Origin: an uncultured Eubacteriales bacterium
Lineage (GTDB): Bacteria > Bacillota > Clostridia > Oscillospirales > CAG-272
Assembly (NCBI GenBank): GCA_934474225.1
Contig: CAKSLU010000009.1
Location: 1 to 59,912, forward strand
Reading direction: 5' to 3'
Length of the DNA: 59,912 bases
Below, piece after piece: positions 25,782 to 34,889 of the stretch (positions within the stretch are counted from its first letter, which is position 1; every line of letters starts with the position of its first letter). The position numbers and the translations under genes are program-made. The notes under the pieces were generated by a model. That model saw only the letters and a program-made list of their open reading frames with translations. It did no database searches and was not told the DNA's origin.

Positions 25782-26969
25782 TTATTCCGAAATCATGGCG
25801 CCGGCTTCCACCGTCTTGCCGGCTTCCACCGTGCAGCCGTTGCCGATGACGGCAATGCCCTTGGCAGTCTCTTTGGCTTCGCCGACTGCGGCGCCGGTCT
25901 CCACCGTGATGTTCTCATCGAGAATCGCATAGTTGACGGTTGCGTCCTTGCCGATGAAGGTGTTTGCCATGACGACGCTGTCCTTTACCACGGCGCCCTC
26001 CTCGACGACGACATCGTGCGAGAGCACCGAGCGGATGACCGTGCCGTAAATCTCACAGCCCTCGGTGATAATCGAGTCCGAAATCACGGCGTCCCTGCCG
26101 ACATACTGCGGGGGGCTGACGGAGGAGCGGGAGTAGATTCTGCCCTTTGACTCCTCGTTCATCGAGAACTTCGGGTCTTCGCCGAGCAAGTCCATGTTGG
26201 CGCTCCACAGGCTGTCGATGGTGCCGACATCCTTCCAGTAGCCCTCAAAGGCGTAGGCAAACATGCGTTCGCCCGCTGCCAGCATGGCGGGGATGATGTT
26301 CTTGCCGAAGTCGTTGGCGGAATTCGGGTCAGCCTCGTCGGCAATCAGATATTCAAACAGTTTTTTCTTGTTGAAGATGTAAATGCCCATCGACGCCTTG
26401 GTCGAATCGGGATTCTTCGGCTTTTCGGTGAACTTGTAGATCTGCCCGTTTTCGTGCGTGGTCAGGATGCCGAAGCGGCTTGCCTCCTTCAGCGGAACTT
26501 CCAGCACCGCGATGGTGCAGTCCGCATCCTTTTTCTTGTGATAGCGCAGCATGTCCGCATAGTCCATGCGGTAGATGTGGTCGCCCGAGAGAATGATGAC
26601 ATATTCGGGGTCATACTGGTCGATGAACGCCATGTTCTGATAGATGGCGTTGGCAGTGCCCTTGTACCAGTCGGCCTTTTTCTGCCCCTGATAGGGCGGC
26701 AGAATCTTGACGCCGCCATAGGTGCGGTCAAGGTCCCACGGCAGCCCGTTGCCGACATAGTCGTTCAGCATCAGCGGCTGATACTGCGTCAGCACGCCCA
26801 CGGTGTCAATGCCGGAATTGATGCAGTTGGAAAGCGGAAAGTCGATGATGCGGTACTTGCCCCCGAAGGTGACTGCGGGCTTTGCGGTGGATTTCGTCAG
26901 TGCATACAGACGGGAACCCTGACCGCCGGCAAGAAGCATCGCGACGCATTCTTTTCTCTTTTTGTTCAT
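25782..26969 (-). CDS. glgC: Glucose-1-phosphate adenylyltransferase, catalytic subunit
   Basis: This 395-residue enzyme makes ADP-glucose from glucose 1-phosphate and ATP, the committed step of glycogen synthesis. The catalytic loop LLAGGQGSRLYALTKSTAKP (12-31) is intact, followed by GGKYRIIDFPLSNCINSG. The FTEKP segment and IILSGDHIYRMDY give sugar-phosphate and metal binding, and the C-terminal third is a left-handed beta-helix with hexapeptide repeats. The length is normal. CGGAGG precedes the ATG, 63 bp after glgB. Because GlgD is also encoded, the active enzyme is probably the hetero-oligomer. Confidence 0.95.
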   Translation of the reverse strand: MNKKRKECVAMLLAGGQGSRLYALTKSTAKPAVTFGGKYRIIDFPLSNCINSGIDTVGVLTQYQPLMLNDYVGNGLPWDLDRTYGGVKILPPYQGQKKADWYKGTANAIYQNMAFIDQYDPEYVIILSGDHIYRMDYADMLRYHKKKDADCTIAVLEVPLKEASRFGILTTHENGQIYKFTEKPKNPDSTKASMGIYIFNKKKLFEYLIADEADPNSANDFGKNIIPAMLAAGERMFAYAFEGYWKDVGTIDSLWSANMDLLGEDPKFSMNEESKGRIYSRSSVSPPQYVGRDAVISDSIITEGCEIYGTVIRSVLSHDVVVEEGAVVKDSVVMANTFIGKDATVNYAILDENITVETGAAVGEAKETAKGIAVIGNGCTVEAGKTVEAGAMISE

Positions 26970-27032
26970 AGTATCCGTACCTCCGAAAAATTTTAACGCG
27001 AAATCATGCTTGTTGCTTTTGCGATGGCTTGG

Positions 27033-28922
27033 TTACTGCTTAGGTTTTTCGCTCTTTGCGATGACTTTTTCTTTCAGGATGACTGCGCCGAGCGCCGGCA
27101 GATCGATGCTGACGGTTGAGGAACCGTCTTTCTGCTTCTTTGCGCGGAATGCGCCGGTCGTCTTCTTATAGCCGCCGTATTTCTCATCCGAGGAATCCAG
27201 CAGCATGGAGTAGCTGGTGTGCGCGGGGACATGCAGAATGTGACCGGGGCGTTCCACCGGCGTGAAGTTGATGACGGTGAGCAGGGCATCGCCCGCGCGG
27301 TTCTTGCGGCGGATGGCGATGATGCTCTCGTCGGCGTTGTCCACCTCGACCCACTCAAAGCCGTCCCAGCTGTTGTCCGCCTCCCAGAGCTCGCTGTGCG
27401 CAAGGTACAGGCGGTTGAGGTCGCGGACAAAGGCGTGCATCTTCTTGTGCTGCTCGTAGTCGAGGAGGAACCACTCCACTTCCTTCTCGTAGTTCCATTC
27501 GGTGAACTGTCCGTTTTCGCAGCCCATGAAGAGCAGCTTCTTGCCCGGATGCGTCATCATGTAGATGAGAAAAGCGCGCATGCCGTCAAACTTCTGTCCG
27601 TACAGCCCGGGGAAACGGTCGAGCAGGGATTTCTTGCCGTGCACGACCTCGTCGTGTGAAATCGGCAGGACATAGTATTCCGAGAAGGCGTACATCATCG
27701 AAAAAGTGATTTTCGAGTGATTCCCTTTGCGGAAGAGCGGGTCGGTCGCGGCATAGGAGAGGGCGTCGTTCATCCAGCCCATGTTCCACTTCATGTGGAA
27801 ACCGAGACCGTCGCCGTCAAAGCGGGTGACATTCTCCCACGCGGTGGACTCCTCGGCAATCATCAGCACATCGGGGTAAGCCTCCCGCATGTAGCCGTTG
27901 AGCTTTTTGAAGAAAGCGATGGCCTCCAGCGAGCGGTTGGTGCCGTAGATGTTCGGGTGCCATTCGCCGGGTTTGCGGTCATAGTCGAGGTAGAGCATGG
28001 AGGCAACGGCATCCACGCGCAGGCCGTCGATGTGGTATTTTTCCGCCCAGTAGGCGGCGTTGGAGACGAGGAAGCACTGCACCTCGTTGCGGCCGACATC
28101 AAAGCAGCGCGTGCCCCAGGATTTGTGCTCCTTGCGGTCGTCGCCCTGGAATTCGTAGAGCGGCGCGCCGTCAAATTCGTACAGCCCGTTTGCATCCTTG
28201 GGGAAGTGGGCGGGCACCCAGTCGAGGATCACGCCGAGCCCCGCGCGGTGCGCCGCGTCGATGAGCGCCATGAAGTCGTGCGGTGTGCCGAACCGAGAGG
28301 TGGGGGCATAGTAGCCGCAAATTTGGTAGCCCCACGAACCGTCGAAGGGGTGCTCCGCGACCGGCATCAGCTCGATGTGCGTATAGCCCATGTCGCGGGC
28401 ATAGGGGACAAGCTCGTCGGCAAGCTGGCGGTAGGTGTAGAAGCTGCCGTCCGCGTTCTTTTTCCAGGAGCCTGCATGCACCTCGTATATGTTCATCGGG
28501 CGGCTGTAGAAGTCGTTCTTGTGCGCGGCGCGTGTGCGCAGCCAGTCGGCATCCTTCCACTTGTAGCCGTCCAGTTCGTAGAAGATGCTGGCGTTGTCCG
28601 GGCGGACCTCGGTGTAGTAGCCGTAGGGGTCGGTCTTGTAGACCGCGTTTCCGCCGCGGACGACTTTATACTTATACTTGCTGCCGACTTTGAAAGTCTT
28701 GTCCGTGAGCAGGTGCTCCCAGATGCCGCCGTCCTTCTGCATCGGCACGGATTCGTCCCAGCCGTTGAAGTCGCCGACAAGGTAGACCGCATCGGCATTC
28801 GGCGCCCATACGCGGAAGCGGACGCCGCCCTCCTCGGCGTGCGCGCCGAGATAGTCATAGGCTTTGTAGTTGGTTCCCTCGGCGAAGAGGTACTTTGCAA
28901 GGTCGTTTTTGTTCTTTGCCAT
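27033..28922 (-). CDS. glgB: 1,4-alpha-glucan branching enzyme
   Basis: This 629-residue GH13 enzyme forms alpha-1,6 branches in glycogen. An N-terminal CBM48-type module (VRFRVWAPNADAVYLVGDFNGW, starting at 34) precedes the barrel. The catalytic nucleophile is D304 in DGLRVDAVASM, the acid/base E357 in MIAEEST, and the third acid is in ISHDEVVHGKKSLL near 427. The length is typical of the one-module Firmicutes type. It lies 4 bp after the preceding small gene, so both start the operon together. The product is the primer-branched glucan used by GlgA and GlgP. Confidence 0.95.
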   Translation of the reverse strand: MAKNKNDLAKYLFAEGTNYKAYDYLGAHAEEGGVRFRVWAPNADAVYLVGDFNGWDESVPMQKDGGIWEHLLTDKTFKVGSKYKYKVVRGGNAVYKTDPYGYYTEVRPDNASIFYELDGYKWKDADWLRTRAAHKNDFYSRPMNIYEVHAGSWKKNADGSFYTYRQLADELVPYARDMGYTHIELMPVAEHPFDGSWGYQICGYYAPTSRFGTPHDFMALIDAAHRAGLGVILDWVPAHFPKDANGLYEFDGAPLYEFQGDDRKEHKSWGTRCFDVGRNEVQCFLVSNAAYWAEKYHIDGLRVDAVASMLYLDYDRKPGEWHPNIYGTNRSLEAIAFFKKLNGYMREAYPDVLMIAEESTAWENVTRFDGDGLGFHMKWNMGWMNDALSYAATDPLFRKGNHSKITFSMMYAFSEYYVLPISHDEVVHGKKSLLDRFPGLYGQKFDGMRAFLIYMMTHPGKKLLFMGCENGQFTEWNYEKEVEWFLLDYEQHKKMHAFVRDLNRLYLAHSELWEADNSWDGFEWVEVDNADESIIAIRRKNRAGDALLTVINFTPVERPGHILHVPAHTSYSMLLDSSDEKYGGYKKTTGAFRAKKQKDGSSTVSIDLPALGAVILKEKVIAKSEKPKQ

Positions 28923-28926
28923 TCCG

Positions 28927-29391
28927 TTATCCTTCCGTTTGTCCTTCTGCTTTGCCGATATGTACGGCGGCGATCGCCGCCTTCAGCTTTTTTGCCATCT
29001 CTTTTCGTGTGCAGTCCGGGCGAACCTCCACGGTGTCCGTGCCGAGGGCGAAGCCATCGCCGGTGTTTTCGGCGGGGGTGAAGGCAAAGCCCTCGTTTTC
29101 CGCATAGAACCCGACCAGCAACCCGAGATTTTGGATTGCCTCTTTATAGGATTTTGCCTTGAGGTAGGTCTGGATGCTCGTTGGTTTGTCGTCCTTGGCT
29201 TCCTCGCTGCCGCAGCAGTCGAACACCCGGTTCACAAATTCGCAGAGTATCTCGTCGGTGTAGCCCGGCAACAGGAGAAACAGGCGGTCGATGGGGCGCA
29301 TCCCGTATTTTTTCGACTTTCCGAACGGTGCACCGTAGAGCGCGCCCGAACGGTCTATATAAAGATTGATGATTTTGTTTTCCGCTGCCAT
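28927..29391 (-). CDS. Unknown small protein heading the glycogen operon
   Basis: This 154-residue soluble protein opens AAENKIINLYIDRSGALYGAP, which resembles an alpha/beta start, with RPIDRLFLLLPGYTDEILCEFVN in the middle and a C-terminal helix rich in lysine. No catalytic motif, signal peptide or membrane segment is visible, and I do not recognise the family. A GGAGGA site precedes the ATG, and glgB follows after 4 bp, so it is the first gene of the glg operon. That position makes a regulatory or scaffold role in glycogen metabolism plausible, but this is only contextual. Confidence 0.65.
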   Translation of the reverse strand: MAAENKIINLYIDRSGALYGAPFGKSKKYGMRPIDRLFLLLPGYTDEILCEFVNRVFDCCGSEEAKDDKPTSIQTYLKAKSYKEAIQNLGLLVGFYAENEGFAFTPAENTGDGFALGTDTVEVRPDCTRKEMAKKLKAAIAAVHIGKAEGQTEG

Positions 29392-29607
29392 AATTGTCCT
29401 CCGCGCAGGAATCTATTTATACATCTATTATTATAGCATATATCCGTGTCAAAAAACACCCGTTTTTATATAAAAAAGTATATAAAAAAACACTTATCTT
29501 TTTATCACATTGGTGCAAAAAGCATTCTCCGCCGCACGGCGGCGGAGCGCGTTTGTTTTTCAGAACGACTGCGTTTAGAAAAACGGACGAATCGCCGCTC
29601 GGCACCG
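29392..29607. other. AT-rich divergent intergenic region
   Basis: On the minus strand a TATAAT (29435-29430) likely serves the glycogen operon; TTGACA at 29452-29447 is too close (11 bp) to pair with it, so the -35 is unclear. A GC hairpin CTCCGCCG/CGGCGGAG (29527-29547) lies nearer the plus-strand gene. No protein-coding gene is supported here. Confidence 0.45.
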
Positions 29608-29636
29608 TTGACTTTGCTTGTGCAAACTGCTATAAT
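29608..29636 (+). promoter_or_regulatory. Promoter of the GH43/beta-helix gene
   Basis: TTGACT (29608-29613), 17-bp spacer, TATAAT (29631-29636), 37 bp before the start codon. Confidence 0.75.
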
Positions 29637-29673
29637 TTATGTGTAAAAACATTCTTTGGCGGAGGTCCATGCA

Positions 29674-31746
29674 ATGAAAAAGAGAATTACGAGACTCCTG
29701 TGCCTCGCGGCATGCGTGATGCTGGCGGCAGCGATGCTGGCGCTCGGCGCATCGGCGGCGGGGAAGACGGTCTACCTGTCCGGCGACGGTGACGACGCGC
29801 GCGACGGCGCGTCCTACCAGACGACGGTCAGGACCTTTGAGCGCGCCTATGCGCTGCTCGGCGACGCGGGCGGCAAAATCGTCCTCTGCGGCACGGTCAA
29901 TACGGGTGCGACCTATACGATGCCTGCATCGAAGGGGACGGTCACCATCACCGCTACCGACGGCAAAATGACCTTCCCGCTCGGCAAAATCGTGTTCGGC
30001 ACGACGCTCACGCTCGGCGGCGACACCATTTTTGACCGCGTGACGCTCTCGACGGCAACCGGCACGCTTGCCTGCGGCGGTCACAATGCCATTCTCGGCA
30101 AGAACCTCAGAACCGTCGGCTCGATGATTCTCGTCGGCGGCTACAATGTGCCCGAGGAGGCAACCGTTGCCGAGGCGAGCATCAACCGCGACTATACCAT
30201 CACCGTAAACGGCGGCGACTTCACCTATTTCCGCGTCGGCAACCGCCGCATTGCGGGCAAGTCCCCCTTCGGCAATATCTCCGGCAATGCTGCCTTTATC
30301 GTCAACGGCGGGCATTTCACCGCGCGGGACGACACCGCCAACCAGTCCGCGGCGGCCGGCATGAACGAGCAGACCGGCAATGTTTCGGTTACAATCAATG
30401 GCGGCAGAATCTACGGCAACCTTTTTGCCGTCGGCAGAGCCGGCACCAATGAGACGGCGCAGGCTGACCTGAAGGTCACCGGCAACATCACCATTACGGT
30501 AAACGGCGGGCAGATCGGTGGCAGACGCCTCGATGAAAACCAGGATAACACGCTCGGCTTCACCGGTAAGTACACGCTCCGCCTGAACGACGGGCTTTTC
30601 CCGCGCATTGAGAGCATCAAGGGCGGCAGCACCGCGTCGGTCTCGATTTCGACCGCGCTGTCCACCGACCGCGCATCGGTCGAGAGCGAGTTCAAGAACC
30701 CGCTGCGCGCAGGCGCTGACCCGTGGGTCATTTATCATGACGGCTATTATTACATGGTCTGTACGAGCAGCAGAGGTTTCTACTGCTACCGTTCTTCCAC
30801 ACTGGATGGGCTTGCCTATGCAAACGGCGTGCCGATCTGGACGCCGCCGACGACCATTACGGCAGAGAATAAGATGTATTCTAAAGAGCTCTGGTCGCCC
30901 GAACTGCATTACATTGAGGAGAGCGAATTCGGCAAGGAATATGCCGGCTGGTGGCTCTACTTTGCGGCGGACGACGGCAACAACGAGAATCACCGCCTCT
31001 TCTGCGTCCGCGCGCTGACGGATGACCCGCTCGGCGCATACGGCTCGCCCGTGACCGGTGAGGTCGGCGTGCCCGCCAAGATGGTCGTGGACAACGACAC
31101 CACCTGGGCAATCGGGCAGTCGCTGCTCCGCGCAAACGGCAAGACCTACCTCATGTGGACGAGCGAGACCGGCCGCGGCACGGCAGACTTCAGACAGAAC
31201 AACAGCATCGCGCTGTTGAAGAACCCCTATGAAGTCGCAAGCGAGACCACCATCTTCAATGTGTCGGATTATGACTGGGAGAAGCACGGCTATGCCTACA
31301 ATGCCACCACCGGCGCGGCATATCCGATGGTCGTGGAGGGGGCAACCGCCGTCTACGGCGACAACGGTGAGATCATCGTCACCTACACGGGCAGCGGCTA
31401 CTGGACCTCCTACTATGCGCTCGGCAAGCTGGTGCTGAAGACCGGTGCAGACCCGCTGAAGAAGGATTCCTGGGTCAAGAGCCCCGAGCCGATGTTCACA
31501 CATCAGAACGGCGTTCACGGTCCCGGTCACGCGGCGTTCACCACCGATGCGGCAGGGCAGCGCTGGATGGTTTACCATGCGTACCTCGACTGGAGAAAGG
31601 AAAACCGCTATGTCTTCATCCAGCCCTATACGCTGAATGGAACCGAGTTTGACATGAACGGCGGCCCCTACGCGGCGGATACCGTCATGAAGATTTACAA
31701 TGCACAGCCGAGCATTGCAGCCGCCGTCAGCGGCTTCGGCAAATAA
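29674..31746 (+). CDS. Secreted GH43-family glycosidase with N-terminal beta-helix
   Basis: This 690-residue exported protein has a signal peptide ending near ALGASAA (29). Residues about 30-330 are a beta-helix-like region that opens VYLSGDGDDARDGASY and is full of TITVNGG repeats. From about 340 a five-bladed GH43 propeller follows, with D349 (AGADPWVIYHDGYYY), D473/D475 (VVDNDTTWAIG), acid E555 (MVVEGATAVYG) and a late HGPGHAAF loop. GH43 enzymes cleave arabinose or xylose linkages in plant polysaccharides, so an arabinan or arabinoxylan role is likely. It is monocistronic with its own promoter and terminator. GGCGGAGG precedes the ATG. Confidence 0.82.
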   Translation: MKKRITRLLCLAACVMLAAAMLALGASAAGKTVYLSGDGDDARDGASYQTTVRTFERAYALLGDAGGKIVLCGTVNTGATYTMPASKGTVTITATDGKMTFPLGKIVFGTTLTLGGDTIFDRVTLSTATGTLACGGHNAILGKNLRTVGSMILVGGYNVPEEATVAEASINRDYTITVNGGDFTYFRVGNRRIAGKSPFGNISGNAAFIVNGGHFTARDDTANQSAAAGMNEQTGNVSVTINGGRIYGNLFAVGRAGTNETAQADLKVTGNITITVNGGQIGGRRLDENQDNTLGFTGKYTLRLNDGLFPRIESIKGGSTASVSISTALSTDRASVESEFKNPLRAGADPWVIYHDGYYYMVCTSSRGFYCYRSSTLDGLAYANGVPIWTPPTTITAENKMYSKELWSPELHYIEESEFGKEYAGWWLYFAADDGNNENHRLFCVRALTDDPLGAYGSPVTGEVGVPAKMVVDNDTTWAIGQSLLRANGKTYLMWTSETGRGTADFRQNNSIALLKNPYEVASETTIFNVSDYDWEKHGYAYNATTGAAYPMVVEGATAVYGDNGEIIVTYTGSGYWTSYYALGKLVLKTGADPLKKDSWVKSPEPMFTHQNGVHGPGHAAFTTDAAGQRWMVYHAYLDWRKENRYVFIQPYTLNGTEFDMNGGPYAADTVMKIYNAQPSIAAAVSGFGK

Positions 31747-31752
31747 GAAAAC

Positions 31753-31787
31753 AAAAAAATCGCTCCCATACAGGAGCGATTTTTTTT
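31753..31787. terminator. Bidirectional terminator
   Basis: AAAAAAATCGCTCC pairs with GGAGCGATTTTTTT around a short loop. It ends the GH43 gene (+) and the CDF transporter gene (-). Confidence 0.88.
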
Positions 31788-31790
31788 GCG

Positions 31791-32990
31791 TCAGCGCTTG
31801 GGCTTTTTCGCCTCGTGGGGGAGCGATGCATAGCTTTCTTCGATGTGGATGGCACAGCGGATGTCCGGGCGGTAGGCGGCGACCTCCGCACAAATGCGGT
31901 CGCAGAGCGCGGCGCTGCTCATCGGATAGCCGGGCGGCACCACGCAGTCGAAGACCAGCGTCGTGTGCGTCGTGCCGGGCACCATGCGCAAATCGTGGAT
32001 GGACAACTTTGCATCGATGCCGGTCACAATGTCGGAGACCGTCTCGCGCAGTTCGGCAAGCGCCGAGTCACCCGTCACAATGGGGTCCATGTGAATCACG
32101 GTGTGCAGCCCGTACTTGACAAAGAGCGCGTGCTCGATGTTGTCGATCTCGTCGTGGATGGCAATGATGTCGCCCGCGGCGTCTACCTCGACATGGACGC
32201 TGGCAAATTGCTTGCCGGGGCCGTAGTCGTGAATCATCAGGTCATGGGTGCCGAGCACGGAGGGGTAGCGCATGATTTCGTCCCGCACCTTTTCGACAAG
32301 GGCAGGGTCGGGCGCTTTACCGAGCAGCGGGTCCAGCGTGTCGCGCACAAGTCCGATGCCGCTGTAGAGGATGAAAAATGCCACCGCCACGCCGATGCCG
32401 CCGTCCAGCCAATCGCCGAAGATGGGGACAAGGCAGACCGACAGAAGCACCGCCGCGCTGGAAATGACATCGTTGCGGCTGTCGGCGGAGGAAGCGGCAA
32501 GCGTGCCGGAATGGATTTTATCCCCCATCTTCCGATAGAACACGGACAACCACAGCTTGACGAGAATCGAGCCGACCAATACGGCAACCGTCACGAAGGA
32601 GAAGGCGACCGGCGTGGGGGTAATCAGTTTTTCGATGCTGCTCCTCAGCAGCTCGATACCGATGTACAGAATCAGCGCCGCCACCGTCAGCCCGGCGATG
32701 TATTCATACCGCGCGTGCCCGAACGGGTGGTTGGCGTCGGCGGGGCGCGCCGCCATCTTGAAGCCGAAGAGGCTGATGATGCCGGATGCCGCGTCGGACA
32801 GGTTGTTCACCGCGTCCGCCGTGACGGCGACGCTGCCGCAGAGCGTGCCGATGGCGAGCTTTGCCGCAAAGAGCAGAAGGTTGCAGACGATGCCGACCGC
32901 GCCCGCCAGGCTGCCGTAGGCGTTCCGCACATGCGGCGAGGCGAGGTCGTCCCGGTTTTTGATAAACAAGCGGCATAACAGGTCTGTCAT
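31791..32990 (-). CDS. Cation diffusion facilitator, probably Mn-type
   Basis: This 399-residue membrane transporter exports divalent metal in exchange for protons. It has six transmembrane segments, then a cytoplasmic domain with the SVHVEVDAAGDI and HDEIDNIEHALF segments typical of the CDF C-terminus. Alignment to FieF/YiiP through the shared ANHPFGH motif puts the TM2 metal pair at N62 and D66, and the TM5 pair in SADSRND is D-x3-D. An N-D/D-D site has been described for MntE manganese exporters, so manganese is the better guess. The ATG at 32990 follows GAGGTG; a GTG at 32997 is possible. Confidence 0.85.
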   Translation of the reverse strand: MTDLLCRLFIKNRDDLASPHVRNAYGSLAGAVGIVCNLLLFAAKLAIGTLCGSVAVTADAVNNLSDAASGIISLFGFKMAARPADANHPFGHARYEYIAGLTVAALILYIGIELLRSSIEKLITPTPVAFSFVTVAVLVGSILVKLWLSVFYRKMGDKIHSGTLAASSADSRNDVISSAAVLLSVCLVPIFGDWLDGGIGVAVAFFILYSGIGLVRDTLDPLLGKAPDPALVEKVRDEIMRYPSVLGTHDLMIHDYGPGKQFASVHVEVDAAGDIIAIHDEIDNIEHALFVKYGLHTVIHMDPIVTGDSALAELRETVSDIVTGIDAKLSIHDLRMVPGTTHTTLVFDCVVPPGYPMSSAALCDRICAEVAAYRPDIRCAIHIEESYASLPHEAKKPKR

Positions 32991-33022
32991 GAGAAACACC
33001 TCACAAAATGTGTTTAGGGGAG

Positions 33023-33051
33023 ATTATAGCAGGTTTGTCCGCGCCTGTCAA
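33023..33051 (-). promoter_or_regulatory. Promoter of the CDF transporter gene
   Basis: On the minus strand TTGACA (33051-33046), 17-bp spacer, TATAAT (33028-33023): a full consensus promoter. Confidence 0.85.
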
Positions 33052-33052
33052 G

Positions 33053-33088
33053 CATTAAAAAATCCGCCGCGCGGCGGATTTTTTAATG
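33053..33088. terminator. Perfect palindromic terminator after the acyl-CoA ligase gene
   Basis: A 36-bp perfect palindrome built on CATTAAAAAATCCGCCGC and its inverse, with A and T tracts on the two sides. It ends the minus-strand ligase transcript immediately before the CDF promoter. Confidence 0.88.
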
Positions 33089-34780
33089 TCAGTCCTTGAC
33101 GATTTTGTTTCTGCGAATCTTGTTGGTCGTTGTCTTTTCAAATTCGGTGTCGCGCAGCTTGATTTTTGCAATGCGCTTGTAGTGCGGCAGAGCTTCCACC
33201 GCGCGCGCCACATCTTCCTTGATGGCGGCGGCGGGGTCCTCGATGCCGAGCTCCTTGACCTTTTCTTCCGAGAGGAAGATCTCGGCGCAGAGCGAATCCT
33301 CGAGTCCGTGCTCGTTGCGCAGACCGTAGACCACCACTTCGGCGACATAGGGGATGGCGGAGATGTAGTTCTCGATTTCCTCCGGGAAGACATTCTTGCC
33401 GTTGGTGAGGACAATCAGGTTCTTCTTTCTGCCGGTAATCAGGAGCTGCCCCTTGTCGTTCATTCTGCCGTAGTCGCCGGTGTAGAACCAGCCGTCGCGC
33501 AGAACCTCGGCGGTCAGTTCGGGCTGCTTGTAGTAGCCGAGCATCACGACATCGCCCTTGACGCAGATTTCGCCGTCGCCGTCGGGTGTGATGTTGTCAA
33601 ACTTGATTTGGCAGCAGGGCAGCGGAATGCCGACGGTGGTCGGATCGTTGAACATATCGTGGTTGGCGGCGACCAGCGGCGAGCACTCGGTGATGCCGTA
33701 GCCGTTGATGAGCGAAATGCCGATGCCGTCAAAGAATTCACCAAGTTCGGGGCGCAGCGGCGAGCCGCCGCAGACAATCTTGCGCAGATTGCCGCCGAAC
33801 GCCTTGTGCACCGAGGCAAACAGCGTCTTGCGCATGTCGATGCCCACGCGGCGCATCTTGTTGCTCATCGCAATCATCTTTTTGAGCGTCTGCTCCTTGC
33901 CGTTTTGCCGCGCGTTTGCCATAATCTTTTTGTAGAAGACTTCGACAAAGGCGGGGACAAGGTAGATGAAGTCCGGCTTGTATTCCTGCAGGTTCTTCAG
34001 CACGAATTTCAGGCTGTCGTTGATGCAGATTGTGACATGCTTGTGCAGAGAGACCAGCAGACCGGAGACTGCCTCATAGGTGTGGTTGTAGGGCAGCACC
34101 GAGAGAGAACGGGTGTAAACCGTCGAAACCTGCAGCCCGTAGTAGACGCTGGAGACGAGGTTGTGCTCCGAAAGCATGACGCCTTTCTGCATCCCGGTCG
34201 TGCCCGAGGTGTAGACCAGCATTTTCAGCGCGTTCGGGTCACTCGTCATGGAGGCATAAGTCTCGTCGCCGTCGGCGTACAGCTCGCGGCCCTTCGCCAT
34301 CAGAATCTCATAGGACAGGAAGTTGCCGAAGTCCTCCTCGCGGTCGATGCCGATGAAATAGCGCACCTTCGGCATCTCAGCGGCATGCTGCATGAAGTCG
34401 TCCTCATAGCGCTTGGTGTAGAACACGACCTCACAGTCGCCGTCGTTTACGATGTTCATGATGTCGGCAAAGGGCAGCTCCTTGTCAATCGGCACATAGA
34501 CGCCGCTCGACTTCAGCACAGTGAGGTAGACCACAATCCAGTTGTAGGAGTTCTCGCCCACCATCGCGATGTGGCGGTCGCCCATGCCGAGCGAGGCAAG
34601 CGCCGTGCCCAGTGCCATCGTGTCGGCGTAGAACCGGCTGTAGGTCACATCCTGAATTTTGCCGTCCTGCCGGTACTTGAAGGCGATTTTGTCGCCCGCT
34701 TCTTTGACGGCGAGCTCCATCATTTCCTTGATTGTGTTGAATTTTTCAACTTCGTAGAGTTTGTAGGGTAACTTGCTCAT
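33089..34780 (-). CDS. fadD: AMP-forming long-chain acyl-CoA synthetase
   Basis: This 563-residue adenylate-forming enzyme activates a fatty acid to its CoA thioester using ATP. Motifs are the P-loop-like YTSGTTGMQKGVMLSE near 188-203, GYGITECSPLV, and the hinge GDYGRMNDKGQLLITGRKKN with the downstream NGKNVFPEEIE. The catalytic lysine region near the C-terminus (TTNKIRRNK) is present. The length and motifs fit the FadD/ACSL group more than acetyl-CoA synthetases. GCGGAGGAG precedes the ATG. It is a single-gene unit with a consensus promoter and its own palindromic terminator. Preferred chain length is not visible. Confidence 0.85.
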   Translation of the reverse strand: MSKLPYKLYEVEKFNTIKEMMELAVKEAGDKIAFKYRQDGKIQDVTYSRFYADTMALGTALASLGMGDRHIAMVGENSYNWIVVYLTVLKSSGVYVPIDKELPFADIMNIVNDGDCEVVFYTKRYEDDFMQHAAEMPKVRYFIGIDREEDFGNFLSYEILMAKGRELYADGDETYASMTSDPNALKMLVYTSGTTGMQKGVMLSEHNLVSSVYYGLQVSTVYTRSLSVLPYNHTYEAVSGLLVSLHKHVTICINDSLKFVLKNLQEYKPDFIYLVPAFVEVFYKKIMANARQNGKEQTLKKMIAMSNKMRRVGIDMRKTLFASVHKAFGGNLRKIVCGGSPLRPELGEFFDGIGISLINGYGITECSPLVAANHDMFNDPTTVGIPLPCCQIKFDNITPDGDGEICVKGDVVMLGYYKQPELTAEVLRDGWFYTGDYGRMNDKGQLLITGRKKNLIVLTNGKNVFPEEIENYISAIPYVAEVVVYGLRNEHGLEDSLCAEIFLSEEKVKELGIEDPAAAIKEDVARAVEALPHYKRIAKIKLRDTEFEKTTTNKIRRNKIVKD

Positions 34781-34843
34781 ATTGTCTCCTCCGCAAGAAA
34801 ATCATCTTGTTTTCAAAACCATATAATCTATTCTAACACATTT

Positions 34844-34872
34844 ATTTTAACACGGCAGGGCGATAGTGTCAA
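34844..34872 (-). promoter_or_regulatory. Promoter of the acyl-CoA synthetase gene
   Basis: On the minus strand TTGACA (34872-34867), 17-bp spacer, TAAAAT (34849-34844). Confidence 0.75.
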
Positions 34873-34889
34873 CAGAATTCTGTCGTTTT

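Noticed and set aside
29575..31893. Very long open frame antisense to the GH43 gene
   Set aside because: High GC content leaves antisense frames open; the residue composition is Arg/His/Val-rich without domains, while the plus-strand gene has promoter, signal peptide and GH43 motifs.
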